DNA of 64,000 nucleotides. It comes from Nymphaea colorata. Its lineage: Eukaryota; Streptophyta; Magnoliopsida; Nymphaeales; Nymphaeaceae. Positions 57,901 to 64,000 of this stretch are shown piece by piece. A program made the position numbers and the translations under genes. Position 1 is the first letter of the stretch. Each line of letters starts with the position of its first letter. The stretch is taken from assembly GCF_008831285.2 (NCBI RefSeq), contig NC_045143.1, positions 19,681,655 to 19,745,654 on the forward strand, read 5' to 3'. Under the pieces are notes generated by a model. That model worked only from the letters and a program-made list of their open reading frames with translations. It did no database searches and was not told where the DNA came from.

Positions 57901-58735
57901 AATCTTCATGTATAGATTGTATGACGTGCAATACGGACTTTGAGAGATTATGAGGGAGTGAAGAATGTATGTTTCATATGAATGAATCTTGATGGATTAT
58001 GAGAGAGAGAAGAATGAATGTTCCATATAGTTTCCATTCTCGTTTCATGCATTCACTTTCACTCAAAATCAATGGCACCACATGCACATTCTCAAGAAAT
58101 TAAGTGATTCAAATTTAAGTTGCAAAAAGTGACCAAGTCATATTGCAATGAGAATTTGTAAACTTCACTTAACTTCAAAAGAAAACACAAGCAATGCATT
58201 CATAATCTTTTGGCCAAAGTGCATTTGAAAAACAACATGTTTTCTAACAATTTGGAACTATGTTCTTTCAAAAGAATGAATTCTACAAATCACATGATTT
58301 GACAAAAGAAGAGTTCAAAATCAATTTTTATCATAAGATGATCATCATCATCTAGAGTTCACAACAAAGAACTCAATCCCAAATCTTCAAAAATCCTCAA
58401 GAATTATGTGTTTCAAATAACACCAAAACAAAGGTTTTTAAACCGACTTGAAAACCCCCAATATTCAAATTCATTTATTCAAAAAAATGAATTTCGGTTC
58501 TTGAATCCAAAACCTCAATGCATAAGCATATAGGACTTACATCAATAACTCGTATATGATCCAAATGATCCTTAGTCCTTGGTCTAATTACCCCTGTTAA
58601 AGGCGGCAGGAACGGTTGGACCTCGTACCGACGAGCGGATCCCTTTCTCTTGAAAATTTTCTCAAAACCCCAATTTTAAAAGAATTTTGCTCACTCGCAT
58701 TTCGACCTTCTTGAAAAAGGAGTGGGGTGCGAACA
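54939..58735 (+). repeat. 5' LTR of the Tat-type element (3797 bp), inferred ends
   Basis: It starts TGTTAACACCCC and ends GGGGTGCGAACA, which are imperfect inverted repeats, two bases before the primer site. The second LTR is outside the window, so the ends rest on these landmarks. GC falls and simple AAATTTTGA-like motifs abound compared with the left flank. ORFs within have no recognisable domain. Confidence 0.8.
56307..56314 (+). promoter_or_regulatory. TATA box of the Tat-type LTR
   Basis: TATATAAA within CTCCTCTATATAAACCTCC is the strongest TATA box in the LTR. Transcripts would begin about 30 bases downstream (near 56345). Confidence 0.65.
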
Positions 58736-58737
58736 GA

Positions 58738-58757
58738 TGGCACGCCCGGTGGGACCC
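58738..58757 (+). other. Primer binding site of the Tat-type element
   Basis: TGGCACGCCCGGTGGGACCC begins with TGG and resembles the complement of a tRNA 3' end. The form is the one seen in Tat-clade elements (reported as Arg-type in some, from memory). It lies two bases after the inferred LTR end. Confidence 0.7.
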
Positions 58758-59531
58758 GTCATTGTTTGTCTAAAGACTTATTTGGATCATATATGAGTTA
58801 TTTTCACCAATGTCGGACATCAATTGCACAAAAAAAAAAATTAAATTCACAAAAATGCATACCGACATCATGTAGTGTACATTGAGGAGATTTCATGAAC
58901 CTCATTCATTTCAATTTATCCTACCCCTCTTCAATTTAAGGATTGTATGCAGCCCATGTATGCTCTCAAAATTTCAAATCCATCTCTTAGGAATGTATGC
59001 AATAGAGCTATCTATTTTGCATCTTCTCATGAATTTTGAAAAACAAATCCTTACCTATATCATATCCCGGTCATCATGTTGCCGGGCTATTTCTAGGACA
59101 TTAGTCCAAGATATAGCCTTACAACTGGACCACCCAATTGGACTGAGAAGTCCCCCCATTAGTACCGAAACGACAATAGTCTCGGTATATCGATGGGTGA
59201 ACAAGGAGAAATGGAGAGCCCAAATCTAGAAAACCCTTAGAGGAGTCAATGCTAGTACCATAAATTTGGTATATAGGTATACCATAAATTTTGGATAAAT
59301 AAAGAACCATTTACCCATTTATTTTCCATAGGTTCCAAGACCAATTTTCAAAATAATGCATATAGGCAAGAGTCCTAAGAATTGCATTATCAATTTTTCA
59401 TTAACTGCTTGTTTGGATGCATGTGATGTTTTACTTTGCCCCTAAGTTCATGTCCAAACCCAATGTCAAAACTCTTCTCGAGTCTCTATTGGGTCAATTC
59501 ATGTCAAAGTCTAATACCTTTTCTTGTCTAG
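58758..59531 (+). other. Leader of the Tat-type element, ending in a splice-acceptor-like tract
   Basis: No domain is seen in its short ORFs. It ends CCTTTTCTTGTCTAG directly before the ORF1 ATG at 59532. Confidence 0.55.
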
Positions 59532-60743
59532 ATGGACTCAGAAAGTATCTTCCCATATGACCACATCCTATTCAGGTCATGTCAAGGCCGATCCGGACTT
59601 CGCATCATCCCAAGTAGAGTCTACCTACCTCAGTGGTATCTTTCATGGTACCCAACTTTTCGGTGTATGTTCCCGGATCACTTAGAGGATTGCGGTCTTG
59701 AAGAAACAGTCAGTCTTGCCATACAGCCTATCAATGGCAATCTAATCCATGCAATTGCTGAAAGATGGAACCCAAGGACCAACACATTCTGGTTTCCATG
59801 GGGTGAAATGACAATCACTCGTGATGAGTTCTCCAACATTATGGGTTTGCCAGAACCAAAAGGTGACCCAAGAGGTCCAATTGAAGACCAGTTCCTTGTA
59901 AACCAAGGTCAAGTCAAAACTCTAGAAGTGATTCGTAAACTCCCAGGGAAAAGGAGTTGGCATTTTCTAGAGAAAGATGGACATCAATATCTTCAACTAC
60001 AAGAGCTTGGTGAAACATACTCCCAATTTGTCAACCTTGCGTCACTATCTAGAACTGTTGCAGACAAGTACAAAAACTCCATGGTGACTTGTACCGTGGG
60101 TCTTATCTTCTTCAATAATGAAGAACACATAATGGATTTCCGCATAGCTCGCCTCTTCAGAAAATGGGGGCATGTCAAAGTCCGTCACATTTCCATAGCA
60201 ATGGCAGCGTTGACATTCCTTTACAGAGGGTTGGCCAAATTTTCAATTGGAGATGCAGACTCGATAGAAGGATGTGTCTTTGCACTGCAAGCATGGTTCT
60301 ACAAACATGTGGGGCCACAATCATGTCATTTTCAAAACACAGACGGTCAGTTATCCAGTATGGAGCACTACCGCAGAAAGATGGAGGAAGTTGATGACTC
60401 CACCATCATTTGGGACTTCTTTGATCGAGAGGTCATCAAGTCAAGATACACTTACAACCCAGTCAGAGGAAGTCTTCTATTGGGACCGTTTTTCATAATT
60501 GAATATCATCCGGAGCGTTGCCTCAGGCAATTCTCACTGCGTCAGAGGAAGGCATATCCAATTGAGTCGGAAGGAGCCATTGTGGAGTGTGAACTAGACA
60601 CTGAAGAGTGGTCCGGGATATACACCTATGCCCAGCAACGTTGGGAATCATTTGCTCACTTGTATCTTGTCCTTGGTCCAGGAATGGGTCCCGAATATAT
60701 AAAATGGTGGGATGAAGTCCGCCCATCTACCCTTCTATCCTAG
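59532..60743 (+). CDS. ORF1 of the Tat-type element, plant-mobile-domain-like protein (403 aa)
   Basis: It is an intact frame from the ATG at 59532 to TAG at 60741. Residues ~76-110 read AERWNPRTNTFWFPWGEMTITRDEFSNIMGLPEP, resembling the start of plant mobile domain/DUF7745-like proteins found in many plant transposon-derived genes (assignment from memory). The middle has GKRSWHFL (about 138) and helix-rich stretches around 205-235, with FRIARLFRKWGHV and LTFLYRGLAK. No retroviral catalytic motif and no zinc finger is visible, and no signal or membrane segment stands out. Ogre elements are known to carry an ORF1 of unknown function in this place. Its 183-base spacer to gag is T-rich and ends in a splice-acceptor-like tract. 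Confidence 0.8.
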   Translation: MDSESIFPYDHILFRSCQGRSGLRIIPSRVYLPQWYLSWYPTFRCMFPDHLEDCGLEETVSLAIQPINGNLIHAIAERWNPRTNTFWFPWGEMTITRDEFSNIMGLPEPKGDPRGPIEDQFLVNQGQVKTLEVIRKLPGKRSWHFLEKDGHQYLQLQELGETYSQFVNLASLSRTVADKYKNSMVTCTVGLIFFNNEEHIMDFRIARLFRKWGHVKVRHISIAMAALTFLYRGLAKFSIGDADSIEGCVFALQAWFYKHVGPQSCHFQNTDGQLSSMEHYRRKMEEVDDSTIIWDFFDREVIKSRYTYNPVRGSLLLGPFFIIEYHPERCLRQFSLRQRKAYPIESEGAIVECELDTEEWSGIYTYAQQRWESFAHLYLVLGPGMGPEYIKWWDEVRPSTLLS

Positions 60744-60926
60744 ATTGTCATGTCTAGTTCATTGTCATTAAGCCAAAATTTGTCAAGTTTTGTCAAGTTA
60801 TGTTAAACTTTGTCAAGTTTTGTCATTCTCATCTTTCTTTTAATATGTAATCAAAATTTGTCACCTCTCATCAATTCACATCCTAACATTTTCAATTTTT
60901 CTTCTTGCAAGGTGAACATCCGCTTT

Positions 60927-62450
60927 ATGGTTGAAACCAGAAGCCAAAGCAGGAGAAGGAGTGAAATGGAGCTTGATCAACCTTTTATAGGAGACAGGGG
61001 AGAAGAATCCTCCTCAGAAACACCTCCCAAGCTGGAAATAAATGACCCAGAATTTGAGGAATACAGAAGATTCCGGAAATACATGATCATGTTCAATGAA
61101 GAACAAGCGCAGGCAGAAAAAGCCAAAAAGAAAGGGAAGAAAACAAGAAAGTACTCATCAAGCAGTTCAGACTCTTCTGAAGACGCTACAACATAATCTA
61201 GTAGTGAGGAAGAACCGAAAACTCCAAAGAAAAAGAAGAAGGGAGAATCCTGGAAAACAAAAATCCAGGAAGTTGAAAAGAAGTTAAATGCAGTACAACT
61301 TAAAGGCAAGAACAAGAGGAATTTCACTTGCGAAGATTTCTACGAAAGCTTCGAAAATGACAAACACATAAAAAACTTGCCCAAGAAATTTATCAAATTT
61401 GATGGCCATGGAGACCCAAAGGCACATTTGGCCATGTTCTTTGCTGAATGCTACAAATTCCGCCACAATCATAGGGCCCTCTTTCGATGTTTCCCTAGAA
61501 GCTTAGAAGGAATTGCAGCACAATGGTATCGGGAACACATCAACCCAGTGGAATTGAAAAATTTTGACATGTTAATCAACCTTTTCATCGAAAGGTTCAT
61601 TCAAAACGTTGAAACTGCACCAACGATCACCACATTATGCTATCTAAAACAGAGGCCAGGTGAAAAGGTGAGAGATTTTATTCAGAGGTGGAGGTCTTCT
61701 TGCAACAAGATGAGAGACCCAATCTCTCAATCCCATGCACTAAGATTGATCGTAAACAATTTGACACAACCATTAAGGAGCCTCATTTCCAATGCTCCAA
61801 TCAAGTCTTTCATCGATCTCACTGAGAGGGCAGAATGCATTGAAGCAGGAATTGAGAATGGAGCTTTTGATGCTGTCATCCCGGTAAAAGTAAGGGAAGA
61901 TACAAAAAAGAATAGCAGAAGTCAGAATGCTCCAACCAACATCGTGGCCAACGCTGCAGCCTTCAAGAAAGAAAAGTCCAAATATCCCAAGAATAAAGGG
62001 GTAATGGACAGAGCTAGTGGCAGTAGTAGTGGCACAAAAAACAAACATCCTGGATGGGGGTACGATAGAAAATTTACCCCATTACAACAAAGTTATGAAG
62101 AGGTCATGCATATGCTAATCGAAAGAGGTACTCTGTTTCTCCCAAAAGTCTCCAACCCCCCACCAATGATGGGGAAAAACAAAGAGCAATTCTGCAAATT
62201 TCATCGCGCTCCAGGACATGATACAGAAGACTGCCTTGTACTTAAAAATATTGTGCAAGATGCAGTTGACAAAGAAATAATCAAAGAGGTCAGTGAACAG
62301 CCGGACATTCTCAAGAATCCTTTTCATAAACATGGCAAAGGAATAGTTTCGATGGTCAGATTTTCAACAGGTCGTCAAATTATGGTGACAAACAAAAGGG
62401 ATACAGCGTCCCTGGATTTCTTTGGATTGTTTTTCAAACATGATAAATGA
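60927..62450 (+). pseudogene. gag of the Tat-type element, one in-frame stop
   Basis: I take the ATG at 60927 (MVETRSQSRRR), since the upstream part of the same frame is AT-rich spacer. Charged N-terminus with Ser-rich acidic run (SSSSSDSSED) precedes a TAA at 61194. The same frame then continues unbroken: capsid core FDGHGDPKAHLAMFFAEC (about 61393-61446), AAQWYREHINP, FIERFIQN, LKQRPGEKVRDFIQRW, then the knuckle-like CKFHRAPGHDTEDC (about 62194-62235). A TGA at 62448 separates it from protease in the same frame. Stop suppression or a spliced form is possible; simple mutation is as likely. Confidence 0.85.
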
Positions 62451-63497
62451 TCCATCAATGCACAAACCGGACTGGTTAAACAAGACCATCTGACAGAGAT
62501 TGATCAGAAGTCACAAGTGTGTGACCCTGAACCATTGGAATCCATTTTCAATGAATTGGACCCCTTACCTGAAGCCAAGAAGGGAGGGTTTAGCCCTAAC
62601 AGAGGGAATGAATGGGCTTTTGAATTATGTGAAAATAGTCCGATCATATTCTCTGATAAAGATCTACCAACTGGAGGTGCATCGCACAATGATGCCTTGC
62701 ACATAGTGATAGAGACAAGGGGCACCAGAGTCTCCCACGTTTTAATTGATGGTGGAGTAAGCCTGAACATCTGTCCACAACAAACAGCTCGTGAGTTGGG
62801 CATAAGACAGGCTGACTATACTCCATCCAAAATTTTCATCCACGGATATGACGGGACAGGACAACCATGCCTAGGATGCATATGTCTGGATTTGAATATT
62901 TCTGAGACGTATCATCGGGTTTTATTTCATGTGGTGGATATAGAACCCTCCTTCAACTTGTTGCTTGGCAGGCCATGGATCCATGCTACCAATGCAGTTC
63001 CCTCCACTCTACATCAGTGTGTCAAATGGACTCACAACGGGAATTCTATAACCATCTATGCAGAGGATAGGGAAAGTCGGCTTGTACACCCAATGATTCC
63101 GGTACCAACATATACAATTGAGGTACCCAGTATTCGAGTCTGCAAAGAGGAAGAAATATCTCAAAGTCTTAGCAGGTTGGCCATTCAAAAACCAAAGAAA
63201 CAGGTATGGGTGAAAAGGGGTACCAAACTTGAAACAAGTTACAAAAGTCATCCGTTGTTCAAGAAATTCTGCCAGAATGAGAAAGGATTGGATTTACTCA
63301 TACGCCATGGCTACCAGCCATTTACTAGCCTTGGCAAACATGAAAATAGAATCTTGGAACCAGTTACCTTGACAGGACAACGAGGCACTCAAGCCTTGGG
63401 GTGCCAAAGCTATGTAAAAGTGGATGTTGAGGAAGAATTCAAGCCAGTACCTTTCGTCAAGAGCAATACCATAGGCGGATGTTCACCATCAATTTGA
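62451..63497 (+). pseudogene. Protease region of the Tat-type element
   Basis: It is in the same frame as gag after the TGA at 62448. It contains HIVIETRGTRVSHVLIDGGVSLNICP at about 62701-62780; the active-site triplet is D-G-G instead of D-S/T-G, as in Tat-clade elements I recall. It ends with NLLLGRPWIHATNAVPSTLHQ (about 62959-63020). A longer C-terminal linker (ITIYAEDRES, GCQSYVKVDVEEEF) runs to TGA at 63495. A start codon is not obvious (first ATG-like start is a GTG at 62517), in keeping with a polyprotein. Confidence 0.85.
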
Positions 63498-63655
63498 ATC
63501 AACAAATCCGTCATCATTTTGTCATTTTGTCGTCATTGTACTCAAATAGACCAAGTGTCTTCATTTTGTAATACCTTCAAAAATACAATGACAAATGCAA
63601 ATTACTTCCATATACAATGTCTCAAATTTCATCTAACTTCTTTACAATCTTTAGG
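63498..63655 (+). other. Spacer between protease and RT, intron-like
   Basis: This is a T-rich segment with TTTTGTC motifs and several stops, ending CTTCTTTACAATCTTTAG before GATGGC. In Ogre elements an intron is described between protease and RT; I infer this may be its counterpart. No unambiguous 5' splice site could be picked. Confidence 0.4.
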
Positions 63656-64000
63656 ATGGCATTTGAGGATCAAACATCAAAAGCTTTTAAGGAGATAAAT
63701 CCAGAACTCACTGAGGCCGAATGTCCAGAGTTCATCCAAATGAGAAAGCAAGATCAACCGTCACCTCTGATTAATGATCCGATTGAGGAAATTAACATTG
63801 GCACGGAAGAGAGTCCAAAGATTTTGTAAATTGGAACAAGTCTCTCAGCATCAAGAAGCCTTTGCGTGGACTTATGAGGACATGCCAGGACTTGATACAA
63901 AATTAGTCGAGCATCGACTACCATTGAAACCAGAATGCAAGCCAATCAAACAAAAGTTGAGGAAACTAGACCCTCGTCTTGAGGGGCAAGTTAAGGAAGG
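63656..64000 (+). pseudogene. Start of RT region of the Tat-type element, cut by the window, frameshifted
   Basis: The frame from the ATG at 63656 (MAFEDQTSKAFKEINPELTE) reaches EEINIGTEESPKIL and stops at TAA 63827. RT sequence resumes one frame over at about 63848: QHQEAFAWTYEDMPGLDTKLVEHRLPL, then KPIKQKLRKLDPRLEGQVKE to the window end. The NIGTEESP and FAWTYEDMPGLD wording marks the RT N-terminus of the Tat clade. The catalytic motifs would lie beyond 64000. Confidence 0.82.

Larger units (their letters stand above)
54939..64000 (+). mobile_element. Tat/Ogre-type Ty3/gypsy element, 5' 9 kb (continues past window)
   Basis: The order is a 3.8-kb 5' LTR, primer site, leader, an extra ORF1, gag, protease and the start of RT. 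An ORF upstream of gag, a DGG protease active site, a C-x-F-H-x(4)-G-H-x(5)-C gag knuckle and RT starting FAWTYEDMPGLD are features I associate with the Tat/Ogre clade. Gag-protease share one frame, interrupted by two stops only. RNase H, integrase and the 3' LTR lie outside the window. Confidence 0.87.

Noticed and set aside
1-64000. CRISPR arrays, bacterial operons, tRNA or rRNA genes
   Set aside because: No regularly spaced repeats, no ribosome-binding or operon structure and no tRNA or rRNA sequence were seen. tRNA-like matches are only retroelement primer sites.

Overview
The window is nuclear DNA of a flowering plant from a repeat-rich genome. The evidence is nested Ty3/gypsy and Ty1/copia LTR retrotransposons of plant lineages, tRNA-iMet primer binding sites, MITE and CACTA ends, and two plant host-gene traces with introns: an RBP47-type RNA-binding protein gene and a decayed Clp/HSP100 ATPase exon. 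Nothing prokaryotic is present. I cannot name the species.

Layout. (1) 1-8988: an old, broken Tekay/Del-type chromovirus on the + strand with LTRs of about 3 kb, the 5' one cut by the window start. It ends inside a copia RT/RNase H remnant (8989-9720). (2) 9721-15336: mostly unassigned sequence, with a hAT-like MITE (11000-11455), an orphan promoter-like segment (about 11640-12060) and two small tandem duplications. (3) 15337-20994: a decayed copia element on +, with a shortened 3' LTR that abuts a TTTAT target duplication. (4) 22154-27347: a second copia element on -, exactly bounded by TCTTG duplications. (5) 27348-32436: AT-rich host-like DNA with a triple ~135-bp repeat, a Clp ATPase pseudo-exon, one CACTA terminus, a hairpin MITE and a GC-rich LTR-like fragment. 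(6) 32437-50099: a nest of one gypsy family with a chromodomain. A young element with an open 1751-codon gag-pol frame (32485-45548, minus strand, 3.8-kb LTRs, CGCTC target duplication) sits inside the 3' LTR of an older copy (32437-32484 plus 45554-50099). (7) 50100-50199: a 100-N scaffold gap. (8) 50200-54938: two exons of an RBP47B'-like gene on the minus strand, separated by a 3.5-kb intron that contains a copia integrase relic. (9) 54939-64000: the first 9 kb of a Tat/Ogre-type gypsy element on +, with a 3.8-kb 5' LTR, an extra ORF1, gag, protease and the start of reverse transcriptase.

The retroelement genes form self-contained cassettes (capsid, protease, RT/RNase H, integrase). Only the 36015-41270 polyprotein is open from end to end. 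The Tat element starts about 310 bp upstream of the RBP47-like start codon and reads away from it. Many single-base homopolymer length changes occur from about 44 kb to 51 kb, on both sides of the gap. Part of the apparent gene damage there is therefore probably sequence error rather than decay. The best candidates for new biology are the polyprotein frame that runs 96 codons into its own 3' LTR, and the Tat-type element in which every ORF is preceded by a splice-acceptor-like tract.
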